DNA of 64,000 nt. Origin: Neodiprion pinetum. Its lineage: Eukaryota > Arthropoda > Insecta > Hymenoptera > Diprionidae. Below are positions 37,755-50,383 of this stretch, one piece after another. Positions within the stretch are counted from its first letter, which is position 1; every line of letters starts with the position of its first letter. The stretch lies in assembly GCF_021155775.2 (NCBI RefSeq), contig NC_060236.1, forward strand, positions 4,633,087 through 4,697,086. Direction: 5' to 3'. The notes beneath the pieces are model-generated. The model was given only the letters and a program-made list of their open reading frames with translations, did not search any database and was not told the origin of the DNA. The position numbers and the translations under genes were made by a program.

Positions 37755-39816
37755 GCGCGTGTGTGTATTCCACGCCCTTCACGCAAGTGTACGATATTCG
37801 GGAAAAGTTTTAGCGGATCCTGGTGTTGCTGTAAAATTTTATCTTTCACCACACCCAAGATCCGACCTATTCGCAAGATATTTATTGCTCGAATCGAGAT
37901 GAGAATCTGCATTCATACGTCACGCAAGCAACCGTCCGTAAGGTAAATATTGAAACTCGCCATCAGTGTTTCTTACAGCTCATCCGACGCTTGATCCAAA
38001 TTCCCTGGCTGCCGGGACATTGACGTAAAGCCCAACGGCGGTTTTTCACTGAGAGAAGTTTTTTTGGTCGAAAAAAAAAAAAATCTTTACGATCTATGCA
38101 CCAAATGGTACCATATTGTGTCGGTGCTTCTTCTTCTTGTAAAAACCTGCGATGACCACATTATATACGGTGTGTTTACACCGCGGCTGTATAAGTTTCG
38201 TTACAACCTCGGAGGAAATCCAAATCCTCCCGAATTAAAACATCCCTGCTATGTAAAATGAGGTATTCCCACGATCGGAGTTGAGGTTGACGTAGTTGTA
38301 GGGTTGTCGATAAGTTGTTATCATTATTAGTCTTCATTAAAAAAAAAAAAAAAAAAAAACAAAATTACTTCAACAATCACAAGAATGAAGGTGACGATAC
38401 AACGCTAGAAGATAAAGTACGATCAAAAACCGTAAACTGGTTGGGGAAACCGGAAACAATAAATTGAAGTAAAGCAAAACAAAATAAGAGTACAGAGAAG
38501 CAAAGTGAAAGTACAGACGTCAAGGTCAAGGTACGTAAAATAACTAAACAACTGCACAGCTAAAATATAAATTCAAGTAATAAATAATCACAAAATTCAT
38601 CAAATAGAAAAGAAAAAGCAAGTTTGTGACGATGCTATTGTAACAATTTCCAATTTCGTCGAGGTAGGCAATTAGTTTGAAAAATAAGATTAATAATAAT
38701 AACAGCGACAAGAATTATAATAATAATAATAATAATAATAATGATAATGGATAAAAATTGAATAATTTTATTTAACGACGTTTCTGCAGGCTAGAATAAT
38801 TACATAATTCTTATGTTTTATTTAAAATGTTTAACTTGACATTGTAGAAAAATAGGAGAATTGATATTTGACTTAGAGTAGGTAGACATTTTAAATTGGA
38901 TTACAGGTGTTATAAAATATTTGAGGTTTTGTGTAGCGAAATTTTTGTTATTACTACGGTGATATGTAAATATTCTTGTTTTGCGTAATATTGGTGGGAA
39001 ATAATTACATGATATGTTAAGCCAAAACTACTTACATCAAGATTAAATTTGATCTTTATAGATTAATTACTAAAAATTGACGACCTTCAGGGTCAGATGT
39101 TATCGCTTGCGAAATTTGGAAGGAAGTGACGTTTATGAAACCAAAATTTCGTAAATTTCTTTGTTTTTTTTTTCATGAATTACAGTTTCACTGAGAACGT
39201 TTTTCAATTTCAGGTGAAAATATTCATTCATCTTTCACTTGTCATAACAAGTAGGTACTTGGTAAGTAAGACAGTGATAATAATCGATACTCTAATCGCA
39301 TAAGTTGACATTGTATTGCGTCGTTCATAGGATTAAAAAACCAAAAACCTATTGTGAGGAAAAATAATCGAGTCAATCGGTTAACCGTGGTTGAAAAATC
39401 AACGATTACACTTGATTAATCGTTGAAAAAATGATCGATTATTTCTCGTCATTCTCAACTCGAGAGATTGGAATGCAAATGCTCATTTCCATTTTGAACG
39501 ATCTATAGATATACGTATAATTTAGTCCTCGCCGAAAATGAAATCGGAAGCTTTTGTCACAACCGATTCGATTTTCAATTTTCTTTCCTTTTTTTTTTTT
39601 TTTTTTTCTTTTTAAACTAAAACCTGCAACCGCTTGCAGCGAGCGTGAGAATGGAAAGATATACATTCGTTGATAAAAAATCGCCGCCTTTGAAGTCTAC
39701 AGGCGTCTATTTTACAAGATGCCGGAGGGCGTTGAAGCGTCAGACTCGAGGCAGAGATTTAGGGCGGATTTCATCTGCGCTGACTGTTTAAGGACACACA
39801 GAGACACGGGCACACT

Positions 39817-39819
<3 letters not shown>

Positions 39820-39850
<31 letters not shown>
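39820..39850. repeat. AG dinucleotide repeat
   Basis: About 15 AG units. Confidence 0.9.
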
Positions 39851-39852
<2 letters not shown>

Positions 39853-42273
39853 CGTGTCCTGGATGAGTTTAAACGCAGTTAAGAACCCCGGCCTCGATGC
39901 GGGGGGTCAAATTTAAATCTCACTAAGCGCGGCCATTAGTAGGAAGAGTAAACAAGGCGAACGAAGTGCGTTGAGAACAGAATCGCGTTCCTCCTCCATC
40001 GGTTCGTCAAACCGTATAAATACATACGTGTCGTACAAGCGCCAAAGCCAAGTGCTCCGATCCCACGAGGATTTCGGCTCCGACTCGCTCTCGAACCTTT
40101 ATACGATATCCGTACATCGCCGAAGCTTCTGCAAGCGTTGACAAACTCCTGGTCTGCATTTCCACTGTGCAATGTTTGTACGTAATGTTCGTCTGTGTGT
40201 TTTCTCTATGATTGAATGCGCGTACGCGTTAAACCGAGGCCTCTTTTGCTTCTAATGCTTTGGGAAAACAGAAAACAATTTGTCAAAGGGGGGAAGCTTA
40301 CGGCGAAAATATCGATTTTCCTAGTTATTTGTTTGCTTGTTTTCTTTTTTTTTTTTTTTTTTTTGCCATCACATTTTTTTACACTTTTATCAATCCTACG
40401 AATGGAACCCCGTCGATTTTTTAGACGTAAAAAATTATTTACGGGGGTCGAAAACCTTCGATTTGTACGAATCTGTGCAGGTACTGAAATTTTTTCACAA
40501 TATTTTATTATATTTTTTTTTTTATTTTTTTTTATTTTCCTTGTTCTCAAGTATTGTTCACGCGTTATCACAGAATTTTACCCCAAAATTCTTACCTGGG
40601 AATGAGATGTCCTAAATTTTACGTTGAAAAGCGTCTCGTTTTTTTGTCATGATTTTTCAAAACGAAGCTATCAAAAATATTCTATGACAATTTGTGGGAA
40701 TTCGCAAGTAGATTATTCAATAAAAATCTGTACGCTGTGCTGAAAGTATCAATTATAAAGAAACATTGCGCGTAATGAATTTTCACCTTTGTACACTTTG
40801 TTAAAATTAAACTCACCCTGGTACATTTAAATGAGTCATAACAAGAGACGTTTACTCTAAAAAATGTGAGAAATGCATACCTAAGATCTCTAAATTTTTT
40901 AAAAACTATTTCTGTACGAGAAAAAAAAAAAAAAAAAAATCAACCAAAACATCGAAAAATTTTCCGAAACTCCTGTAAATGTCCCCTTAACACGGGCTCG
41001 GGGTTGAGAATCGAAGGGAAATCGGTAATGAAATCTTCAAATTATTGGCAAGTACTGAATTTTTGTTACAAATTGTATAAGTCAGAGATTTTTCAATAAA
41101 AAAAAATCTGTTTCTCCGGTTCGCTATTTTTCAACGAACAGATCGATCGAGGAACGCAAGGGTGGATCGATATATCTTCCGGTTTCGCGGAGGGAATCGG
41201 AGCAGCCGCGGCACGGTATAAACCCACCCATCTATGAGGGGCGCAGCGGGTGGCGCGACAATAAAATGATAGTAGCTGAGGGAGCGAAATAGATTGAGTG
41301 GATGCCAAGGGTAGGAATGAAACAATTAGGGGTGCCATAGACACACGCTCGACTGGACGCCACCCTCAATTACGGGCGAGGCGGTCGAGTGTCGACGCTG
41401 CGTTTCGTGCACGCGCGTATATTCACCTGATCATCGATGATCCGTTGTAAAACCGGGATACGAGGAAATATCGACGAATCGTCGGACAGTCGACGTCGAA
41501 TAATTAACGATGTGGCAATGATCGCGGACTCGGCGTCACTTGGATCGACTAATTTTGCTGCAAAACGTAATGAAATTGATTAAACAATGGCTTCGAGATT
41601 GGGAACTAAATATTTTAATCATGAAACAAAAAAAAAAATAACAACAAAAACGTTTCGATTTTCATTCGATATATTTAATGAATTACATACATACTCGTTG
41701 TATCGTGGTGTTGTTGAAGTATCGATACATCGGAGGCTGCTAAATTCGAGATCTTCGAAATGGTTGAAAATCTTGATAGAAATCAAAAACATTCTCGAGT
41801 CTGAAATTTATCAGTCTTGTATTTAATTTTTACATCTGCAAGCAAGTTCACCGTTTCCTACCTGTAATCGAATGAAGATTATTTTTTTCACTCATCGATC
41901 GAATCTTAAATGCTTACTCTTACTTGGAAGGATCAATCAAATCAAGAATTATTTGTCATCTTGCAAACGATCGTTCCATTTTCTTGGTCGATCATTTCAC
42001 AGAATCTACCCGCGTAGATTTTCCACCGAACGATCACAGCGGGTAGGTTTAATCGGTGGGTATTTAGGGAGACAATAATTCTAGAACGGGAGGGAGCTTT
42101 TTGCGCTGAGTGAGCATCACGCACCGCTGCCGGACAAATTGTTTTTAAACTCTGCACAGAAGGCAAACTTTGTTCATCATTTTTTTTTTTTTTTTTTTTT
42201 TTCCTTTCTTCCCTCTACTTTTCACCGGTTTTCCTCTATTTCATTACCATCCCTTTGCAATTTTGGTTACGAT

Positions 42274-42302
42274 TACACTGGGAGAAATTTTTAGTTCCGG
42301 TT
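42274..42302 (+). mobile_element. Inverted-repeat element A, tip only
   Basis: TACACTGGGAGAAATTTTTA with TTCCGGTT following, then unrelated sequence. Confidence 0.6.
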
Positions 42303-45300
42303 GCGAATGATTGTTCAGGTGCAGTCATTTAAACCGCACGCAAACCCACCGCGCATTTATTACATGATAACGTATAAAGAAAAATTGGTAGATCAATTGC
42401 AGCGTCGTATATATATATATTTATGTATATATGCTTGGGTGATAATTAACCGGAAAGTTTCAACCGCTTGCCCCGCGGCTTCGGGATTTTATCAGGGTGA
42501 AATTGGAGGGAAATTTCGCAGTCCAGGGTTAATATATAGCTGGTTATATACCTTTTAGCGAAGAATTCATTGTTCATTTAATTTATTTTCTCTCCGAGGA
42601 TTCTCCCTGCAACTTTCAAACTACTTTGCGTTTAGTTCGAACAACAAGTGACGGAGCACAAGGAGGAAATATTATATATTCGGCTCTCCGCAGCCATAAT
42701 CCGCAGCATCCGAATTCCCCGGAGCAAAAACGACACCCTGTAACGGCGGTATTATAGGTATAAAGGTGAGGCGCGATAAGTCCGAGAAAGTGGCGGAGAA
42801 ATTTTGCAATTAAATCTCCGTCTCCTTTCTTCTTCTTCCTCACTTTCTTTTTCTCCTTTATTCTCCCCGCTCAGTTTCAACGCGAAGTAATAAAGTGTTC
42901 GCCAATTAAACTCCTCATAACATTTTTATAAAGTTCCATCCGTCGGCGCTTCGGCTTCGGGCTATTCGGCCGTACTTCGAACTTGGAAAAATGAAATTTA
43001 ATCGTCTGTCCGAGTATTATAATATAACCGCTTTCTGAGAGAAAAAAATTTATATCGAATCGCGGATAATGAACAGGGTTTCAGAGAATTGCGCAATTTT
43101 TAAACGCTATTACAACCATTCCAAAGGTATTACTATTCCTTTGAAAGCTTTTAGAATTTTTTTGAACCAATGAAATTATTGAACAAACATCCTTTTTGGT
43201 GTTTTTAGTAAACGCACGAACTTCGAATACTTTGGTGAACAATTTTCAACCTCAGATATGTCGATCTGATTTTTTTTTACCGTACTTTCGAATCCAGCTC
43301 AAGTCTTTGATTCTTCATTTTGATCGACCATAGCTGCTAATCTTTCAACTGCAGTAGTTTATAAACTGGTTTATAGGTGCTTACAGGCTGCAGGTATAAT
43401 ACTGTTATAAAAACAAATCTATTTTGACAACTGCAGCAGGAGCGAGAGCGGCCTCGCACGTGATCCAACAAAAACATTTCAACCCTTAATCCACTTAGGA
43501 GTATAATTCGAAATCCAGCACCTGCCTACAGTCCCCGCCATATGTCAGCCACCCCTATTGTTGCGATATGCGGGATCACACAGACGCGCGCGTTTTTTTA
43601 ATTTATTATTTTTATTTATTTTTTAAAATTTTTTTATTTCCCTCTTTCTCTTCTTCAAATCATTCATTCAAAACCTGTCACCGCCAACAATGCGAGACTG
43701 TTTTATTAACTTCCACATATATTTCCGGACACGCGCGCACCGCGATTTTTCCCTCTTCGCCTACCGCGTGCTTTCGAATCACGCACCTTATCCAAAGACT
43801 GACGTTTTTTTTTTTTTTTTTTTTACCAAAGAACGGAAAAACGAGAAGGATAAATTAACACTGACCAAATTTCAGGCGATCTTGTTTCGCAGCAGGGGCG
43901 ACCGAGACATTAACATTTAATATCGCAGCCACTGATTCACGGATATATATCCGTGATCCACCCCATAAATAATAGGGGGGGCGGAGAAGCTCGCTTAACA
44001 AATAGTTTGTCACGCCGCACAATTTCATAAACTAATACCAGAGTAATTTATGGTGACGGCTGATGAAACGCGTTGCCCCGACTAAGATTATAACCGAGGG
44101 GTGCCCTAAATGCGAGCTGGAGATCATTCTCGCTTATGGGGGATCGTGCAGGCATCATTCTGCACCCACCTTCGGCTTAAACTGGAATCATCCTTTTAAT
44201 ACGAACTGTCATAACATATCGGGGGGGTCAAATGTTAAGCGGCGTCACGTGCCGAGCATCAAACGCGGTTCGACTCGAATCTACGAAGCTTCACGGGAAA
44301 TTCAACCCGAGTATATCAATTTTAATTACATTTTTCAACACCATTTTTATAATAATTCGTATCTGTGGGTGGAATTTTTATACGTTTTCGCTCGTTTTAA
44401 GGAGATTCTGTAACCCAATAATCGACTAATTAATTTTTATTTTTTTTCAAGCAGTCATTGTAACCCTTTAATTTAATTATCGTAACCAATAATCGGCGAA
44501 GCCTTTTTAGATTAAATGTTTAACGATGCTGACATGGTCAAAGAACGGAATATGCTTCGTTGAATTTGCGGTAAATGCAAAAAAGTCTTCTGGGTAAAAT
44601 ATCCGGTAGATCATCGTAGAGTGAAATCGAACGAATTTACGAGATACTTAACAATTTTTAAGCACTTCATGTAAGTTTTGGTTCGCAGTTGCAGTATTTC
44701 TTATATATGTATATATTTTTTTTTTACATTCGAAGAGCTTGACAAACACCCAATACACAAGTATATAGAAATAATTAAAAATTATCGATTTTCGACAATT
44801 CGCATCGTCGCTGACTAAATTCTGCGAGAGTGATTTCACTCTGTTAATCACTTGTCGTCCTTTCATGCTTGCTGATCGTTTAAAAATAAATATTACAGAC
44901 CGCTGCAGGTGCATAATCTGAGAAATAAATTCCGTCATTCCACATCCTAGTCAGTCCTGTTCACCCGATAATTTTCTGCCCTCTTGTTCTATCGTCTATC
45001 AAAATGCGGTGCGCGAATCGACCCAACACCGATTCCTGCAGAATTTTGCCAAGGACTTCCCGGTATGTCAATAATATTGGTACAGATCTGAGTCCTAACG
45101 CATTTCGGATTCGGGTTGAACGTGTAAACGCGAGATATTATAGTTGGCTGTGAGATGACAAAAGGGAATTAAATCACCACGATTGTAAGTTAAGAATGAG
45201 AAAGAATCTTGAGATGAAAAAAAAATTTGAAACTTAAAAAATACACCGTCACACCGCGTCTTTTAATTTTCAAAGTTTCTCCGTCATCTTCCGCTCCTCG

Positions 45301-45856
45301 TTTAGTAAATATTATAAATCAACGAATCAACAACGATAAGAAATTACAGCTGCTTTTTGGGAATTCGCTGCAGAGCTTTCGAAAGTTTCGCAGAACGGAG
45401 GTAGACGGACGATTTGAGTGTCTCGTTGCATCGGAGACAATATCGTTCGTTACTCAGCAATGTAGGACACGAAACTGTAGCAATACTTGTTGTAATTCTG
45501 CAGGCTAGCAAACTCTCCCTCTGTGCCCCGGTGTTTGCTACTTGTTTCCCCTTCTAGCTCCGCATTTACCATTCCGACATTTACCAACCGCGCTCCCTTA
45601 CAACTTCAATAAATTGTCAGACAATAGCTGTGTAGGTGCCTCGGTCCTGCCTACGTATCGCGTACTTTACGCCCCGTGCCAAAGTTAAACTTTGGCTTTC
45701 GGAGGCTTGCACGTATACGTACAATGTGCCGTGTACGTATCCTTCGATGTAATTGCTGCAGGATTATTTTACCTCGTGACAATTTCAGTGCAACGAATAC
45801 GATAATCCACGCACGATGCATCTTCACCTTGCAAAAACTATCGTCACTATTTCCGA

Positions 45857-45978
45857 TTTCGTTGAAAATTTTTTCTTCAATCGTTCCAACTTTGAAACGG
45901 TACCCTGAATTTTTTCATATTTTTTTTTTTTATTCCAGTGCTCAATTATTTATAAACGTTCCAAGTGGATTTTGAAAA
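45857..45978 (-). repeat. Dispersed repeat B, inverted copy
   Basis: The reverse complement carries TCAGGGTACCGTTTCAAAGT and AAAATTTTC-type sequence matching the other two copies. It lies about 500 bp from the third copy, in inverted orientation. Confidence 0.55.
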
Positions 45979-46153
45979 GGACGTGTTCGAAGGATCTCAA
46001 AAAATTCTAAGAAACTGCGTTTTCTATTTAAAACTTTTCAAGATCGCCGGATTTTTTTTCCAACCTTTTTCAATACTTTCAGTTTTGTTTTGATCAACTC
46101 AAAGAGATTGTTGGAGTTGTTTGAGAATTAAAAAAAAAAAAAAATTCGCAACG

Positions 46154-46298
46154 CTTCTATTTTTTACGTACCTAGAACATTTCTAGACCGGTTCCATCGT
46201 GCAGCGATTTTTGTCTATTCTTTTGGCACATTCGACTTTTTTTTCATCAATTTCATAACAAAACCGATGTAGAAATGTTCTAAGCTATAAAATAGAAG
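46154..46298. repeat. Inverted repeat with about 38-nt arms
   Basis: The left arm (CTTCTATTTTTTACG, CTAGAACATTTCTA, CGGTT) pairs with the right arm (AACCGATGTAGAAATGTTCT, AAAATAGAAG) around a loop of about 70 nt. It lies between the two inverted copies of repeat B. Confidence 0.65.
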
Positions 46299-46438
46299 TT
46301 TACAGTATTTTTTGGAATTATCAAACTGTTTAAACCATGTTTCAGTTGATCACAAAAAATTGAAAGTGCTCGAAAGAAATATAAAAAAAAAATCGATCAG
46401 GTCTTGAAATATTTGAAAAAGAAGATACAGTAAAAGAA

Positions 46439-46567
46439 GGTACTTTTCACAATCACTCTCAATATTTGTATATAAATAAGCGTTTGAATAAAAAATCTGA
46501 AAAAATGTAGGATACTGTTTCAGAGTTGGGAAGATTACAGAAAAAATTTTAAACAAAATCAAAAATG
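46439..46567 (+). repeat. Dispersed repeat B, copy 3
   Basis: Same block order as 33303-33430 with moderate divergence. It may form one composite inverted unit with 45857-45978. Confidence 0.6.
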
Positions 46568-47439
46568 ATGAGGATAAGAAATTGGTTGGTGAAATTCGAT
46601 TCGTTTTACGTACTCGTACGACATAAGCCAAATCATACGGCAGAATTTTCAATTATCGGTAAAGAATTTTTCGAAATTGAAAAAACTTTCGTGTACCTAA
46701 CTAATTTTCTTAAAAAAAAAAAAAAAAGCTTATTATATAAGACATGATGAATTTTAATCGCACATATAAAAAAACGTGTATACAAATGAAAATATTTATT
46801 TCAACAATCAAATTATACATACAGAGGTATCACCGTTGGAATAAACGTTGGAAAAAAAAAATTCTCAACCCCTTGTAGCCCCTTGTGACATTTCTGTAAC
46901 AAACTAAGGAAGGTATTAATGACAAGTCCTCAAATGTTATTTATTTTAAAATTGATGATTTCGGGCTACAAAGGGTCAATCGATTTACAAACAATTTGTG
47001 TTTCGATATACATAAACACATACGTACAGTATTGAAAAACATAAGCCATAAGGTGTCTTTGTTTCCGGACGTACAAGGTACACGCAACCGCGATATGCAG
47101 TATAGCTGGGTACGTGCATATTGTGTAATACACAAATCGTTGCGCAGAGAGGTAAAGCTCTCTGGTACAGAGATACACCTCCGTATCCACACGCGCGATG
47201 CTATCGCAATACATCCTGCATCCCCAACATCAGTCAGGGAGCGGTCGAAGAATAGAGCAAATGAAGCCTCCAGTATTTCAACACCCCCTTGAACCTCTCT
47301 CGGCTGTCTCGCGTACGCCGCAATACATCGAAACCAGAATCTCGCACGTACAACCGACCACACCTCCCTACGGTTAAGGGAAAATCGGAACACGGATCTG
47401 GTTTTATTGTGTAGGTTCAGCCTTTGGGGTTCGGTACGT

Positions 47440-47708
47440 TGTCCCCGTCCATCCTCCCCCCTCCAAGCACCGTTCTACCCCCACCACTGCGACCCGGTTT
47501 CTAACTGTGGTTGGCCGCCGCCGCGGTGACGTACGAAGTCACCATCGACCAATCACCGAACGGCATCCGTTCGTTGGGGGCGGGGCCCGAAATCCGCCCC
47601 GGGGTGTAATATCATACCGCTACGTGGACAAATAGACGCGGACGGAGGGAACGGAGGACCGCTGGACCGGATACCGAGTGACGGAGGGTTTCGGGGGAGG
47701 GGGGGTGA

Positions 47709-47747
<39 letters not shown>

Positions 47748-47870
47748 AACCTGCGCCCCCGCCGTACGCGGCTACGAACCGGCGGGAGCCTAGAACAAAT
47801 AGTGGTTGTAGGCACGGCAGCTTCTGCGGTGATACGCCTCTGAGGTATTTCGTATTTCCTATATTTGTGT
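47440..47870 (+). promoter_or_regulatory. CpG-rich promoter-like block without a recognised gene
   Basis: A sharply GC- and CpG-rich block in AT-rich surroundings. It contains a GC box (GGGGGCGGGGC, 47576-47586), a CCAAT box (47549-47553), a Runt-type TGTGGTT near 47506 and a CRE-like GTGACGTAC near 47526. Donor-like sequences follow (gag|gtattt near 47845, gt|gtgagt near 47868), so a non-coding first exon is possible. No coding exon that it could drive was found in the window. Confidence 0.4.
47711..47751. repeat. Heptamer tandem repeat, five copies of CAACCCT
   Basis: Five perfect head-to-tail copies of a seven-base unit (TTGAGGG on the other strand), followed by one decayed unit. It sits directly downstream of the CpG-rich block. 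Confidence 0.9.
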
Positions 47871-48052
47871 GAGTTATGTATTTGCTCGTCCCTCTCGCCT
47901 TGTCGGCACTCTCCTTCCCCCCTACCCCCCCGCCTCCGCAACCCTTTTTTTTTTTTTTTTTTCTTCGCCCCGCCAAGCTATCTCTTACGCCGCACCTTCC
48001 GTACCTCTCGATCAAAGAAGAATGTTGTACGTGTGTATATGTATGTATATAT

Positions 48053-48073
48053 ATGTGTGTGTGTGTGTGTGTG
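48053..48073. repeat. TG dinucleotide repeat
   Basis: About ten TG units, preceded by TATG-rich sequence. Confidence 0.9.
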
Positions 48074-49563
48074 ACTTGGCCTCTTTATTGTACCTACTCT
48101 TGTCTCACGCGTGCTGCTTCTCTTTTTCTATATTCGTTGTTGTGTGATGTGGGGTTTGTTTGTCATTGTATGGATCGTGTATGGTAATAATTGTTATACG
48201 CTTGTTCGACACTGATCTGTGGTGCAATTTTAGGTACGCATCGAATATTTGATCGTTATAATATTACATACCTAATTTAAAAGACCGAGATTCGATTACC
48301 GGTTGTGGAAGATTGTTATTATCTTAGAATTTCGTATTATCAAATTTCAGTATTTAGTTTTCTTTTTATGAAATAATTATTGCATAGCTTTTTTCGAAAT
48401 AATTTAACCTACGTATGCTGTAAATAATCGAAACTGTTATTCACGGATAGTTCTTTTTTTTCACAGCAAAGGAGTTTACGTTCTAGTTGAAAATTTATTA
48501 CAAATCCTTACTTTCTTTGCTTCCGAATTCACAAGATGTTAATTTTACTCTTGAAAACTGAAGTATCGTTTGAAAAATCATATTTCTCTCTCTCGATTCT
48601 ATGTAACTCATATTGTATGAAATCTACTAAGAAATTCAGTTGCTCGTACACGTAGTTTGTTTTGCGATTTAAAAAAAAAAATTCAGCATGTCCCTGAATC
48701 GTAGATATTTATAAAATAAGCACAACTATACGCTTTATATCTTTAGGTACATATTTAAACAGAACGTTGCAACTGTGTATCGGTAATCATTGCTCGCGAT
48801 ATTGTATCACTGTGTGTATATTATCTACAATTGGTTAACATGTATGCACAGCGTTGCGGATATACAACATTCTCTGAGCCCTCCGTACACAATTGTTCAA
48901 TGTTAAACTTACGCCGAAACGTCATAATATGTAATTTGCAAAGGTTTGCAAGGTCGGCCTGCAGATCTCGAGTTAAATCGCATTGTAAATTGTAATTCGG
49001 TAAAAACAAAAATACATATATGTATGTATATCTATGTATATACCTATATTTGAGGTGTATAATTAGTACGATTCATTAAGACCAGTCCTTGTATTTGTAA
49101 ATTAATTATATTAAATGAAATAATTATAAATACAAATGGTATATATATAATGATAAAAAAACACATGTTGATTGTCAGTTGTAATTAAGTATCGTTGAAA
49201 CTGCAGATTATTTACACATAACAGGTGAGTTTTCAGTTATCCTAGTGTTCAAAAATTGGTATCAATCTATACGTGCATCGATACGTACAGAAGGGTTAGA
49301 ATATATATGTACATGTGTGTATATATATATTATATATGAGTGAGACGTAAACGAATTTGTGATCCACCGGTGCTTGCACGTATCGAGCGGTTATAATTTT
49401 ATTCCGGATAACGAAGTGGCGCTGCATTGCTGCAGGACGTTGAATTTTATTTGTCCGAAAGCGGCTGACGCGTCAATTTTTTGACACTTCTTCGATAAGC
49501 GTTATGTTCGTATGTATATTCGCTTCGAAGTCGAGGGTGTGAATAAATCGCCGTAACGAATAC

Positions 49564-49569
<6 letters not shown>

Positions 49570-49594
<25 letters not shown>
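49570..49594. repeat. AT dinucleotide repeat
   Basis: An uninterrupted TA run of about 12 units. Confidence 0.9.
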
Positions 49595-49968
49595 CGTGTA
49601 GGCGTGAAATGCAGGTGTGTATAGTAAATTTTCACCGAGCTTGCAACCGCAATAAGCTCTCGCTGTACGAAAGCAACTTTCCATACAATACACGCAGGTA
49701 TTTTGCTGTTGCAAATGTGCACGAGAGGCTAAAATATTCCCCTGCGAGGAGGACAGACGTCGATGATTACGACGTCGCTGGTCGTCGAACGACGTCGACG
49801 CCTCGGTGTGAGGGAAATTCAATTTCGGTCTGCATTCATCGCGTCGTCTGTATCAGCATTCGGAAAGCCCTGCACTGCTGCAGAGAGTGTGTAACGTTCG
49901 ATACCCGAATCGGTTCACGCTGCCAAAAGTTAAAGACGACCCCTGATTCCTGAGTTCGTTGAAACACG

Positions 49969-50383
49969 CACTGAGAAAAATTTCATTTCTTACAGTAAGT
50001 AGAAAAATTGAGTAAAACAGGTATCGTTGAGAAAACTGTTTGAATATCGTTGGAATTACGAAAAACGAGGTACGCGTAACAATTTTGCGCTATCGTCGGT
50101 CCTTTTTTCGCAATTGCAACGCAAAATCAATTTGTTCGGTTTGCTCTACTTCTTTAGTTGAACAAGGCTTCAACGTTAATTCGTCGTTGCACAAGCATTA
50201 AATTTTCGCAACGGTTGCAAAAAAATATAGCAACAGTGATCGAAATGAGAAAAACCAGACTTTCCGGTAACAGCTAGAAAACTAATTTTCATTTTCTACC
50301 TAGAACTGTATTTTTCCATTGTGGTAACAAATGAAAATAATCAAGGACTGAGCGTTAACCGTAACTGTAAATTCCTCTCGGTG
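49969..50383 (-). mobile_element. Inverted-repeat element A, full-length copy
   Basis: About 415 bp from CACTGAGAAAAATTTCATT to AAATTCCTCTCGGTG, with the whole family order between them. Confidence 0.85.

Larger units (their letters stand above)
27866..47400. other. Long spacer downstream of FoxD, first part
   Basis: Nearly 20 kb without a supported gene. It is rich in microsatellites (AT, GA, TACATAT, GGA) and dispersed-repeat copies. Less AT-rich blocks at about 34880-35240, 43930-44300 and 45250-45800 might be control elements. Open frames up to about 130 codons are low-complexity or lack any domain. Confidence 0.55.

Noticed and set aside
38049..38080. Further element-A tip (cactgagagaagttttttt)
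   Set aside because: Only the first dozen bases match and the next family words are missing; could be chance.
40337..40615. Phe-rich membrane protein frame
   Set aside because: Produced by T homopolymers; no start context and no conserved sequence.
47711..47751. Interstitial telomere
   Set aside because: Only five units, and the heptamer is not the insect TTAGG; kept only as a short tandem repeat.
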